Assembly (NCBI GenBank): GCA_021029095.1 | Contig: JAJOHG010000017.1 | Coordinates: 372,001-436,000, forward strand | DNA: 64,000 nucleotides | Direction of reading: 5' to 3' | Source of the DNA: Phellopilus nigrolimitatus | Lineage: Eukaryota; Basidiomycota; Agaricomycetes; Hymenochaetales; Hymenochaetaceae | Shown here: positions 11,901-23,939 of the stretch, in pieces | Position numbering within the stretch: position 1 is the stretch's first letter | How the letters are laid out: each line of letters opens with the position of its first letter | The notes under the pieces: model-generated | Told to the model about the DNA's origin: nothing | The model's input: the letters and a program-made list of their open reading frames with translations, nothing else | Database searches by the model: none | Made by a program: the position numbers and the translations under genes

Positions 11901-13995
11901 GACATGGTGTTCCGTGAATGGATTGCAGCCACGCGGGCGACTAGATCGAATGGAGCAGGTGCGGAGAGAACTCTCCATCGGAGCGGGCAACATTCGCTCT
12001 TTATGTGCGTCTGCATTCAAACGCGCTAGCGTCGTCGGCGGCGAAATGCGTTTCGCGCTCGCAAACCACCCACCCCCCGCGACTGGACGGACGCTGGACC
12101 CTCGATCCTCGCTCCTCGCTCCGCGGACTCTCCTCCCAGTGGACAACCACGCCCGCAATTTGCTTCCGTAACTGTCCATTCTGACAGAACATGGGAGGGG
12201 GGCCTTCCGCTTTCGTGCAACTTTGTGTTTGCTGGAACCCCCTATACTTGCCAGATCTCCAGGCTCCGAGGACAATAATAACCACCCCCGATCCCCCCGT
12301 TTCTCACACAGCAGCGGCAGCTGACGAGAGTAGACGTTCCAGCCAGAACGCCCCAAGCGCGCCGCAGCGCCGTCCTTTGTCCTCGTCCGGCGAGCGAGCA
12401 TTGATATGGTTCCTGCGCCATTCTCAGGTGTTCTCGGCGCAAGAAGGCGCCGTCGGGCACAGCAAATGCTGTTCTGAAGCAGCGAAGGGCATCGAGCAGT
12501 CGAAGAGATGCGGTGTGGGCCGTGCAGGAAGGCAGGGTCGCCACGAAGTGCGCGAAGTGCACGAAGACTGCCTACTATGGCCTCGAGCCTGAACGCACGC
12601 GCGCGCGTCTATCCACTTACTCGCCGAAGTCCGTTCGAAGGCCCCATCGATCGCGCCGAGGTTATCTTGCGTTCTTGCGTTCTCGCGGCGCACATCGACT
12701 TCGGAGCGGGCCCGCATTTGTAGTGTATGTAATATTGTATATGGGCGCATTCTGCCCCTTTGGCTTCATTTACTTTGGCGCTCAGCGAGCGTGAGCGCGA
12801 ACGCGAATATGAAGTACACAATCCCGCGAACACAGAGAGATCCTCAGATGGCCTCCCTCGGAAGCACATGTCCCTGCGAATCCCACTCTTTCATGTATGA
12901 AATCCCCCTATCCTCTGCAGCCTCCCCACAAGCCGCAAAAGCTCAGGCTCACGAATAGATATTCGCGGACCGGACTTCATTGTCTGCGAGCTATTAAACC
13001 TAGACCTTTACCCTTAGTTGTGCACTTACGTGTAGTCTATCTGGAGCGTTCTGCGGGCGCCTTCTATCGGCGACTCCATCTCGTCGCTCTATTTCAATAC
13101 ATTTCATTTCAAGACCGCCGACGGACGAGCCTGCGCCCCAAATATGCATTGATCCTCCGCTGATATGGCCCTGCAGGTACGCAGGGCGTTATCGCCCTGC
13201 TGAGCATGCGCGACGCAATCAGGGAGTTCCTGGGGTCGAGCCACACACACTACACTCGGCGGTTCGTGCTGGGTGCACCCGAACCCATGAACTCTGTATA
13301 AGTGCACGTGACCCGGAGAATGTGCGTCGATCCCGGTCGCGTTCATGAAAGGCATAGGAAGATTGACAGACGGGACGTGGACGTGCGTGAGTTTGGACAG
13401 TTTGCCAACGTCGTCTCCCGTCTCTCGTCTCTCCGGTGTCCGGGTCTCAAGTGAGGCGCCGTTGCATCAGACTCTCGACACCTTCTGTCTCGAATCTTGC
13501 CCTTAACAGGGCATCCTGCTGCTGCTTGCTCAAATCTGGCATCGTCCGCCAGCCAATCACATAAATCCAGGCTAACCCAGTTCCCCCGCCATATCGGCAT
13601 CCGTCGGTGTCCCCTTACATAACTTCGCGCGGCAAGCGACATGAGACAGACAGCACGAGGACACACACACGCTGCCTTGGTTCCAAAAAGAAAGAAATAA
13701 CAGCCAGCCAGCCCGCACGCCCGCAAGTCAGTGCGCGCAGCACGCGGCGCGTCGGGTCATGCGCAGAATCGGGAAAGGGAGCCTGGAAAAAAAGGGATAA
13801 CGGCTGGCCCTCTGCACTGAACGAAGGCATCGCGTCGTATGCGGCGAAATCTACGGAGCTCACCGTGTAGCAAAATGGGACAACAGTAGCAGCGAAGTCT
13901 TCTGCTCTTGGAATGGTGGAGGGTGGGACGTCGCGCACAAGCTCTCCTCGCTTGCTTAGCCCTGAGTATGCATGCGTCTGGAGATAAACAGAATC
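8925..13995. other. GC-rich gene-poor block with homopolymers
   Basis: About 5 kb with no exon I can defend. From roughly 9.2 kb to 13.3 kb the DNA is GC-rich with CG-dense runs (for example 10130-10140 and 12597-12606). It holds a 12-base C run at 9710-9721 and an 18-base G run at 9853-9870. Open frames are short, Arg/Pro/Ala-rich and overlap on both strands, as expected for random GC-rich DNA. The block could hide a non-coding transcript, old mobile elements, or a gene too broken to see. Confidence 0.4.
9853..9870 (+). repeat. Homopolymer, 18 G
   Basis: Eighteen consecutive G. About 130 bases upstream, at 9710-9721, twelve consecutive C occur. Such runs are hard to sequence, so the true lengths are uncertain; the two are complementary and could pair in a transcript. 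Confidence 0.9.
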
Positions 13996-14870
13996 TTTGA
14001 TTATCTTCGTGTTACATTCTTTTTCTTTCCCCTTTCCTTCTTCTGTTCCTTTGCGAATTGCTTTGATTTTTTCAGCGTGTTCTTACCTTCCGCGAGCGTT
14101 CACGACGATTAAAAACATCATTAAAAATGTATTTATCGAACGAGCCTGCCCCATAAAGCCACCTGCTTCATTTATTTCGCTTTCGTCGCTGTCTATAACT
14201 ACCTAACCCCACTAGAGTCTCTTATTCTTTTCATTTCCCATTTTCGTTGGTTTTCATTTTTTTTTTCTAATGCTCCGGACGCTTCTTCCGATTTGTGACA
14301 CGCTCACTCTTTTGTCTCCTTCGTTCCCCGGCTGGGTGATATACAGGTTCCGTTCGACATCTCCATTCGTCGTACTCCGTCTTCACTCATTATATTTGTA
14401 TCTTGGTCTTTTTCGCTGTGTTTAGCCCTTTTGTTATTGCTTTTGCTTTCCCGTATTCTTCTCAAAGTTTTACCACTTTCCTTGTCCTTGATTTTTCGTT
14501 TACCTTGTTCGTCTCGACCCTCTCGTCTTTCCTCATTCCCATGCATACTGTTTCATTCCCCCCACCCCACCCCACACTTCCCCACCGATCCTACCCAACG
14601 CCTGCTGTACTCCTAGCTCTCTCTGCTGTGTACTATCCTGAATCAGTTTCCGTGTGTTTTTGGTTCCATTTCCCCTTTTGAATCCGTTCACCTTCTTCGT
14701 CTTCGCCTTGCCGTGCAGTCTTTCCTCGTGTCTCATGCTTAGGTTGACGAGGTTTCGTTTTTTTTTTTTTTTCTTTTCTGCGCCACCCAGTGCCACAGCG
14801 TCGCTCAAAAAATGGAACACACTCCTAGAGCTGTACATATGCATCTTTTCGTTCTTGTTCTAAGCTGTCT
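13996..14870 (+). other. Pyrimidine-rich block, possible UTR or promoter of an unseen transcript
   Basis: For about 870 bases the plus strand is strongly enriched in T and C, including a 15-base T run at 14758-14772 and CCCCACCCCACCCC near 14570. Such one-sided pyrimidine enrichment is typical of fungal promoters, leaders and 3' ends, yet no gene is recognised on either side. It may belong to a non-coding RNA or a long leader; that is inference. Confidence 0.35.
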
Positions 14871-17071
14871 GCTTCCTTCAAAAATAAAGCTTCGGTTTAC
14901 AAACTCAAGGTTCATTTGCGAGAGTGCGGCGTGAACGTATTTTTGGAGGTCCCCCTTTCCAACAGGAGTCCCCACTGTATCGGCGCCATCGCAATTTCAA
15001 TCAATCGACCTCGCACGCAAACCTTACCTGCACGAATGCGCCCGTTGCTCTTGAGGTTCGGTTTCGCCTCTCTTTGTGATGACGATCAGGATCAGGGACG
15101 GAAGAATTAGACCGGGGACCTCGCTGTCGCCCGTCGCACGCGCTGTGGCTTTTGCGGTGCTGATGCATCCGAAAGGCGGGGGGACCTGGTGATGCAGCGG
15201 GTGATGCATGGTGCCATTGCTGTGTGAATGTGGCTGTCGGGCGGGTTTGGATTGGCGGGTTAGCATTAGCGTTTTTTTGCAGTGCCGTTGGGAGCGTCGT
15301 GATGATGATGATCAGGAAAGGGAGAAGCCTGGCTGTGATGGTAATGGTATATAGAGATCAGCGGCGGGAGAGGCCACGACGAGATTGGGCTGCTCAGATT
15401 GCGGGAGATTTGGAGAAGCACCTGGGTGGGAGAGGAAGAGCGGTTCGTTGACGTCGACGGGGATTTAGACGTTGTCAGGGACGCGGAGACGTTTGGGATG
15501 CAAGGGGGCGTGATGATGAGTCTGTTCTGTGTGTGTGCGGCTTATTGGACAACGGCAGGCACGGTCGCGAAGTAGTGATCAGTCGCGTTTTTCATAGTTC
15601 ATAGACAGACAAGGTGCATGGAGCAAGACACGCTTTTGAGTTCGTCTAATAGCATTCACATGCAGAACGCAGCGTCGTTGGTGGTTGCGATTCCGCCACA
15701 GCTCTCTTAGCCCGTGGGTGCGCGCGAGTACCACAAAGAGTCGAGCAAGCCACAACTCGCCAGCGGTGCGCAGAAACAGAAAGGAAAGCTCAGAAGGCGT
15801 GTCGATCTTCCGAAAACGCCAACGAACGACGTCTACCTATTGGGCCAAGAACCGAACCGCCGCCCGCACGCCGCCTCGCGACTGGACGTATGGTGGCTTC
15901 GCCCAAACCCAAATGGACCAGATCGTGGGGGCGCCATCTTCGCGCGTCTTCTTCGCGAAGCCGCAAGGCTATTAGAGTGTTAGTTAGTGCGCGGTGCAGA
16001 GAACCCGCTGGAGAACGCGCCGAGATTCATATGAGAAGGATCGGCGCTGCTGGCTGGCAGGAAGTGTCGCGGAGGGCGCTGGCTGGAGCGTGCGCTCGCG
16101 CAGCGGGCCAGACGCGGCGCGAGCGACGTACATGCTCTCCGTTCTGTCGGCCGCCTCCCGTGCCCGAAAAATTCGCGTTTCTTTCCTACTTTTCCAAACC
16201 TGCTTAACGGAGCACGCCCGCGCGAGCCCATATTGCCGATGGGATCTGCGATAGGCGTGGCCCCCCTGCGTGGGCCGCAGAGGCTAACAGACGCACGTTT
16301 CTCTCGAGATCGACGGCTAATCCGTATTCCGCCCTCCCTGGTTTTCCCGAGCTTTCCATCGTTTATCTCTGGCTTTCTTTTTTTTTCTTTACAAAAAAAA
16401 AATTCAGGCGGCCCCGTACGCCCCGCTCCCCCAGACCCCGAGAGCACCGAAACGCAGGTCGTCGCCGTTGCTCCAGGCAAGTCCGGCCTCCGTCCAGGAA
16501 ACCCCAGTTACTAACGCGACGCGATGTAGAATGCGGGCGGGCGGTGTGGCATGCATGACCCGTTGCCACAGATCATGTCGCCCGGGTGGCGGATAGCCGT
16601 ATCGCCATGCTTTGGGCGATTGATTTTTTTTTTTCTAGATAGGGTCGCAGCCCCTGTGTGCGGTAGGGACGAAGCCGAAGTCGGGCGAGACTGGTTGAAG
16701 ACGACTGGAAGTCAGCGAACCGGCAGGTTAATACGGCGATCTTTGTGATGATGGCGGAAAGGGAGGCGTGCCGCGCGAATAGGGTGCGCGAGCTGCGTGA
16801 CGGCGTGTGAACGGAAGTGAGACGAAAGGAGTGAGGTGCAAGAAGACAGGCAGAAAAGGGGGAAATTGAGAAGCGAAGGACAGAAGGTTGATCAAACACA
16901 CGATAGTGTTTGCATTCGAGCCTTCCATCTTTTTCTCCTTCGTTTCGGTCAAGTGTAAACGAAGATGAAGGGATGGGAGCGAATTAAGGGGTGCGCAATG
17001 CACGATTCGAAACCAAACGCGGACGTGAACGCGAGGAGAAAAAATAATGCCGAGCCGAAACCGAGAAGAGA
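14871..17071. other. Intergenic downstream of HSF-type gene
   Basis: About 2.2 kb without a supported exon. The 3' untranslated region of the minus-strand HSF-type gene should occupy the right end. GC-rich, with short A and T runs near 16380-16400 and 16623-16635. Short frames at 15224-15451 and 15714-15983 (plus) show no domain. Confidence 0.4.
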
Positions 17072-19183
17072 TCAGCACTCACAGCGGTTGATGTCTTCGC
17101 CGGCGTACCCATTGTCTATGGGTGGTGTGTTCGCTTGGCTTGAGCTCGCATGCGACGCCGCGCTCAGGCTGCTTGCACTTGTTGACGGGCGCACGCTGCG
17201 GTTCCAGTCCATTGCGTCCACGCTGCTCAGATGGCCCGTTCCCTGACTCGCGTGCAGCGGTGGAGAACCTTGCCCGTTACTCGCCCCGCCAGCGGAATAA
17301 GCAAAGTCGCCTCCCGGACTGAAAGTGTATGCCGACGTCTGAGGCGTTGTATCGACCGCGGGGAGCTGGACCATACTGCGAATTCTAGAAATGCCGCCAT
17401 GCGCCTGCGACGCGTGATGGTCTCCTGCGCCGGGAGTAAGCGGAGCTGGCTGCGGTGACGACGAAGGTCGTTGGCTGTGGTGCATGCCATGAGCAGCAGG
17501 CGAGTCTAAGTGGTGAGCGTGAGTCTGGTTATTGTCATACGGACTCGGGTAAGGGCTCATCGCTTGCGAGTGACGCCTCTGGCGACGCACTGCAGAGCCG
17601 GAGACGCCAATGCCGTAGCTGGTATTCGAAGATGAGTAACCTGAGCTAATCCCGCCGCCTAGGCCGCCTCCAAGACTCGACTTGTGCGACGAGTGAGGTC
17701 GTGAGGGACTCATAGGGCGGTGATGGCCTGAGCCCGGGCGCGAGTAGTCGTGGGACATGCTGGTCGACGTACTTTCTGTGTCGTAGGGAAGGGAAGACAT
17801 AGACGAGACCGAATAGCCAGTAGTCGGACGGCTGTCGGGAGAAAGGCTCGACGCGCTATGGTTGTTCTGCAAAGGCACACTCGAGAACGGCGAAGGGTAT
17901 GATGTTTGCAGGGAGCCGCGCGAATATTGATTACCGCTCGGATTCAAAAGGGACGAAAGGCTTCCCGTGCCTTGCTGGGAGGACGAGCCCGCACTGCTCG
18001 GCGACATCCCCCACGAGTTAGAGTCGGTGTATCCGTATTGCATGCCTGCGCTTCCGTATGATGCGGGCGAGAAGCCCGCAGTCGACTGCGAATGTTCCTC
18101 TGCAGGCGAAAGCGGGTGCAAGCCTGGATGCGCAGAATGGCTACCGTACATCGAACTGTGCGTCATTGGCGGATCAGACGGTACAGTTAGCGGCGGGAGT
18201 GCGTTGCGCGGATAGCTCTGGCCCCAGCCCGCGGCACCGCCCTGGCTGAGCGGCGTGAAGGAACCAGGTGCAGAGAACCCACGCGACCTTCCTTTGCTCC
18301 CTGGCGAGCCGAGCGATGAGGGCACGCTCAGAGGAACGGGTCCCATTCCGATCGCAGAACGCGGCGGAGGAATCTGCTGCATCTCGGGCTCCTGACGTTT
18401 GCGAGGCTTGGGAAGACGTGGCGGCACGCGTCGTTTAAAATTTGCAACGACCTCCGGCGGTGAGTGTCGGTTCAGGGTCGGGTGTGCTGCATATATCAAT
18501 CAGAAAGACAAAAACAAATTAGTAAAAAGACACAAGTCAGCATATAGTTTAGTTCGACGTACACCAGGTGCTCGCGTCTGGGTCGTCGATGGCAGGATCA
18601 ACGTTTCGGAGGTTCACTTTGCGCATGAAGCCATAGATCTGAGAAGGGGAAAAAAATTGTGAATAAATGTGCATATATGCGCCCTGATCGACGACGAACT
18701 CACATTGAGCTGTCGAGAAAAACTAGCGAAGCGCGACTGGCGGTATACAGAAGGCAGGACGTGGAGAGCAAGCTGCTCTGGGCGTTCGACGATGATGTGG
18801 TCCCCAGCGGGGTCCCATCGGATCATATGGTGATTTTCGGATTTTTCGAGCAGACTGGACCAAAATCAGCCACGACAACAACAATAAAAACAGCGCAGAG
18901 GGTGACAACGTACGCGTATAGCTTGGTCAAAAAGGTGCTCTGAGTTTTCTGGGGAGGCTTAGGATTCCGTGGGGGAGGCCTCTGCGGATTTGGGAGGGGT
19001 CTCGGGGTCGTCGTGCTCGTCGCCGGACGCGGAATGGCCATGGCTGCCGCCGCTACTACTGTGCGCGGCAGAAGCGGGGGGCGCGATGGGACTGGGGTAG
19101 ACTGAGCTGGATGTGCCGAGGTGAGAGTAGCCCGAGGGACGAGGGGTGTACTGGCTAGGGCTCTGACTGTAGATATCTGCCAT
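17072..19183 (-). CDS. HSF-type DNA-binding transcription factor, N-terminal frame break
   Basis: Exons: 19183 or 19041 to 18914, then 18854-18704, 18638-18563 and 18486-17072. The HSF winged-helix domain is complete: KTQSTFLTKLYA, ENHHMIRWDPAGDHIIVE, LPSVYRQSRFASFSRQLN, IYGFMRKVNLRNVD, ending with FKRRVPPRLPKPRKR. SRFASFSRQLN is the DNA-recognition helix. A Ser/Gly/His-rich tail of roughly 430 residues follows; I see no hydrophobic heptad array right after the domain, so it may be an Sfl1/Mga1-type regulator and not the classic trimeric stress HSF1. An ATG at 19183 (strong context) opens a Ser/Pro-rich leader that stops at 18961, one frame off the domain. An in-frame ATG at 19041, also in strong context, gives 589 residues. 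Removing one base near 18968-18972 (a five-C run on the coding strand) would join leader and domain. The end at 17072 (NRCEC) is uncertain because GTGAGT lies there. Confidence 0.85.
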
Positions 19184-20175
19184 GGTTGTGGAAGCGGAAG
19201 GGGGAGGAGTCGAACACGGACGCGGGGGACAAGAAGCCGAAGAGCAGGCTGGGCGAGATGAGATGGGAGATCTAGAAGACTAAGTACTTTGGCGCAGGCG
19301 CGAGAGAGGACGCTGATGTAAACTGGAGAAGCGTCAACGCAGAAGACCAACAGCTGTGCGAGACCAAGGACTTCGCGCGTGCAACGCGTCGAGGAGGCGC
19401 GACGGGGCTGGGAGAGAATATAGCTGGGGGACGTCGAGGATGGCGAGGGCGACGACTTGGACGGGGTGGAGGACGAGCTGGGCGACGTTGAGGACGGTGG
19501 GCTTTAACTGGGCTGGCTGCAGGGATGCGGCAAGGACAGAGAGGGAGAGGGCGACGGAGTACGGTTTTGAGAAGAAGAGGGATCGGACTTGTATAGAGTT
19601 GGGCCGGCAGAGCGGCAAACCTCGGCAATCCGAGGATCACCTGTTCGGCTCGGCCCACCCCTTCTTCTCCACCGCTACAAAATATTACACATCCCAAATA
19701 AATATTATCGCCAAAGAGTAATTCCAAAACAAACACGCACCAACACCGCCAATCCGCGCTCGCACGCTGATCATCCCTCGTTTCTGCGATCGCGCTTTCC
19801 GGGGTCCTCAGGCGCCGCATCGCCGGTTCTGTTGTTGTTATTTGCCCGTGACGTGACATGACCTCACCACTTCTATCAGGGTTTTCCTCCTTCCTCAAAG
19901 AACAACGATCTTTCCATTCGAAAATATTCCAATTCGGATGCTCCGCGTTTACGTACTACTACTTAGCTGTGTGACTAGGGTATGAAAATTCATTGGGAAA
20001 ACAAAAATAAATGCAAAATGGCTGAAATGGTGATGGAAAGTGACGGTGAAAATTAAAAATCCGTTGTGAGAAGAGCGTGCGAGCGTGCGAGAGAACGACA
20101 GCGTGAAGAAAGCAGTTGAGCTTTTAGTGAAGAAAAAGAAACGAAAATAAAAGAAAAAGGGAAGAGGTACTATGG
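19184..20175. other. Upstream region of HSF-type gene
   Basis: About 1 kb between the kinase stop and the HSF-type start, both minus. No conserved exon is seen. A minus open frame (19272-19898) is Arg/Pro-rich without a domain. The region should hold the promoter and leader of the HSF-type gene and the 3' end of the kinase gene. Confidence 0.4.
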
Positions 20176-23100
20176 CTATTCGCCGTCGTACTTGAGCGTC
20201 ACGTTCGAAAACCCCCGGAACAAATCCCGCTCGTCCTCAGGCGCAGGCTCCAACCCGTCCTCCGTATTACGCAGTCCAGGCGTACCCGGCACACCCGCAC
20301 CCGCCACCCCTTGCATCTCCAACTGCAGCGACTGCGATTCCCGTATGCTTCGGAAGTTCACCGCGTCCACCCCGTTCGATGTTGCCGGTACAATCTGTCC
20401 ACCGAACGACCAGTAGGCGAGCATATGGGCGCATATGAAAAACCGTAATTGTACAAGAGCAATTTAGTTGGCGCGAGTCAGGCGGATCAGGGGCACAGCC
20501 GTCGACGGAGACAGAAGGCCAAGTCAGAGCGGAAACAAAGTCGCGTGGGCATGTGTCAACTTCACGGGAAAATAGGTGGCTGTAGATAATTTATCCCACT
20601 CACGGGCGGTGTCATGTTCCGTAGCAGGCCCCAGTTTATCTTGGTAAACCACTTGTGCTGCTTCACTTGGCTCGCACCGCTTTGGCTGCCCATTCGCCGC
20701 GACTCGCTCTTGTCCAGTAGTCGGTTCATAACATCCTTCCCTGAGCTGCATAATTCTTAGAAATTTACACAAGGGAAGAAAACAAAAAAACACACGAGCT
20801 GATCTTGGGGTGCTCCGGGAATGACACGGGTAGTTCGAGCACATTCTGGAATGTCTTGCTGCGCGACGCGCCCTTGAACGGCGTCGTTGCGAACTGTATA
20901 CAGGATCATTCCCCGATTCTGATTAGCCTACGCGAGTTCTGAAAGCGCGTAAAAAAAGTCACGTACGATCATCTCATAGATAAGGATGCCAAGTGTCCAC
21001 CAGTCAACCGCGGACGTGTGCCCTAAGTTCTCGATAACCTCAGGTGCGATGTACTCTATAATGATCGCAAAAGGAGAAATATACAGATCGTCAGCAGACT
21101 GACGGAATTACCGTACCCTAACAGTGCTAAACTCACCCTCAGTCCCCACAAACGAGTTTGTCCGGAAATCTGCCGTGCACGACTTCGTGTCGATCACAGG
21201 CACCTGCACGCCCGCGCGCCCCGATACAACATGGTAACATCATGGCAAGACACCACGCATAGGCCGGTCAACCATGCCAAAGCCAGAACAGATCAATCAA
21301 ACCAGACAAGCCATACCATACCAAACTTGCGCCACCACAGACCATCATTTCGCCGACATTACAGCCATGCCGTAGCCGTAATAGTTCCACATCATACCAA
21401 TTATCCCATTTCGTACCAAAGCACCAAACACCGTACGGACCATGCCCAATTCGCATGCAGCGTGCCAAAGGATCCGACACCAAATCGTCAAATCACCGTT
21501 AGGATAAAACGGATTAGAGTTTGCGTTCCAAATTTAACGTTCATGAGAAAGGAAGAGAAGATGAAGTCAGGCGTCAGCGTCAGAAGCAGATTCGTTCGTT
21601 CCAGGGCACGGAGAAAATAGACGGAGGACAAAGAACAAGAAAGGCACGGAAGCAAAAGAAGTAAAGGAAGACATGAGAAGGAAAACTTAGTTGAAACAGT
21701 TTTGTGCCAGATTCAAGGAAGCCGCGGAAGAGCTAGCGGGAGGTGGAACGGAAGGACAGGAAGGGAGAGAAGGAAGAGAATGGGGCGGACAGGAAAGACA
21801 GGCAAAGGTAAAGAACGCACCCCATTTGGTTCTATTTGTGCAATCATGGCGGGTCGTCCCCCCGGCTCGCCCGACTGCTTTGCAAGGTCAAAGTCAGAAA
21901 GCATGATGTGCCCGGATTGGTGTAATAGAATGTCTAAACGATAGATAAGAGCCAAGAGAGAATCCCAGTCAGTAAGAAAAAAGCTGCACCACTAGGTCAT
22001 AAGAGATTTTAAAATACGCACTTTCCGGTTTCAAATCACGATAGATGAAACCCATGAGGTGAAGATACTCGAGTGCGGCGACAACCTCCGCCGCGTAAAA
22101 ACGAGCGTCTTCCTCGGGTAGACACTTGCCATGGTCTCGTTTGTAGAGCGCGGAAGAACTCGCCGCCCATGCAGTACTCCATGCAGAAGTACAGGTACTC
22201 TTTCGATTGGAACGAATGGTACAGCGTTACGATGAACGGGTGATTAGCCGTCGCGAGGATTTCTTGCTCCGCAAGTGCGCGCTTAATCTTCCGCCTTTCA
22301 ATCATCTCTTTCTTCGAGAGAACTGTAATTGTTTTTAGATCAGTGAGCAGGAGACTTTAAGTAAATAAGTAGAGAAAGGTTGCTAGACAGACCTTTCATT
22401 GCGAACAGCTTGTTGGTCTTTTTCTCACGTACCAGATACACTTTCCGACATCGCCGCGCCCCAGGAGCTTCACCTTTTGGAAGCTCCCCGGGCCGACTTC
22501 CACGCTGCGTACCTTAATCGAATTGCTCGAGTACGTGCGGCGGAACGGTGCACGTCCCGCGCCGTCCGAACCACTGCCAACCGGCACTGGCGGCGCACTC
22601 AGGAGCCCAATGCGCTCCGGCGGTTCTTTGTTTTTGCCCTTCGCCTTCAAAACCACGCTCCCAGATGCAGTGCTGAGTGCTCGGGCTGTCCGCCCACCCT
22701 TCAATGGGCTGAGAAGAGACCCATGCGAAGGCTGCAGGTTCTGTACGCTTTGAGAATGTGCTAGTGTAGGCATGGGGTGGCCGACGTTAGGCGGGGAAGA
22801 CTGCGGGCCATGCGCGAGCTGGCCGTTAATTTGCTGTTGGTTCGACGAACCGGACGACGCTGTCTCGAGCGAGTCCGTCCCTGTTCCGACGATCGTTGCT
22901 CTGCACCATTCACCCCGCCATTCCTCGGGACAGGCGGTACCTCCCGCACGGTCCCACTTCGCCCTATGCTGCCAGACGTCGGCGATAAGAACCCAAATCC
23001 CTTCATTGACGTCGGCGTCCGCACGCCCGGACTGGCTAGATTGTCCCGATCTTTATCCCGATCACGGTGCGACTTCGACAGCGAGAAGAAACCCTTCGCG

Positions 23101-23939
23101 TTCGGCGCGGATGCGACGCGACGGATGAACTTGGTCATACCGCCTTTCGAGGGCGTCTTGGGCGAAACGAGGCCGGGTGAAGGTGACGCGCCTGTCACGG
23201 GCGTGAGCGGCACCACTGGCTGACCGAAGCCAAGACCGCGGTGCTTATCCGCCTTCGAATCCTTGGAGCCAATGGATTTATTCGTTGCGCGCTCCTGACC
23301 AGCCGAGGAGCTTGGCGTAGGCAGCAACCCCGCCGCGGCATCATTGGCGTCGAGTGCATTGTGCTGCATTTGCGGAACAGTGCTCCGCCCACGCGCCGTC
23401 GACGACGCAGATGCAGAAGCGATCTGGCTGTTGGCGGCCGTACCGTTCTGATGCAGGTGATGCGAATGACTGGGATTTTGGCCGCTGGATTGTACGCCCA
23501 TTCCAGACTCACTAGAGAGCGTGCCAGTCGAGTTAGACGAGTAGCGATTACTCAAACTCGTATTAAACGAGACCGAGCTGGACGGAGTCAATGTCGCCGA
23601 CACTCCATTCGCAAGCAACGGAGGCACCTCTATGTCCACCCCAGAGTCTCCACCTGCGTGTGTCTGCGATGCTTGCGGGTGAACATTGGCGTTGGATTTG
23701 TCCATGGCTGGAGTCGCGTTGCCATGAGCGGCAGCGGCGAACTCGGTGTCAAGGGTGAGAGTTGACTTCGAACGGCCCGGCTTACGCCCCGACGCGTTGC
23801 CGAGACGAAATAAGTTCTTCCAGGAGGGCGACGTCGGAGAAGGTAAGGCGGCTGCAACGGATGACCCCGCGCCGCTACTTGGATGAGCGTTGTTGGAAGA
23901 GTGATGAGGATTGACGGCATCCAAGAGGGATGCTGACAT
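20176..23939 (-). CDS. AGC protein kinase, Fpk1/Nrc-2 (flippase kinase) type, three frameshifts
   Basis: Exons: 23939-22393, 22322-22022, 21933-21821, 21203-21137, 21055-20967, 20893-20796, 20745-20604, 20394-20176; about 858 residues after correction. A disordered Ser-rich tail of about 480 residues precedes the kinase: [10 protein letters not shown], the lysine in KLFAMK, ENE-type helix ALAEQEILA, hinge [12 protein letters not shown], catalytic loop YRDLKPENILL, metal site SDFDLAKQ (DFD, normal here), a 40-residue insert, [12 protein letters not shown], and WFTKINW. It ends with a hydrophobic motif (LFRGFSNV). Fpk1/Nrc-2 kinases phosphorylate lipid flippases and control polarity and growth. 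Frame breaks: near 22885-22900 (one base missing), near 22446 between GK and VYLVRE (one G missing), and near 22132 (one base extra). With these corrected every splice phase closes. Intact function therefore depends on whether the indels are real. Confidence 0.87.

Noticed and set aside
12508..12620. Cys-rich plus-strand frames (RCGPCRK; KCAKCTKTAYYG) hinting at a zinc finger or LIM domain
   Set aside because: The Cys pairs lie in two different frames, no further zinc ligands follow, and no splice sites join them.
19272..19898. 208-codon minus open frame upstream of the HSF-type gene
   Set aside because: Arg/Pro-rich GC-driven composition, overlaps other frames, no domain; best explained as leader or promoter DNA.
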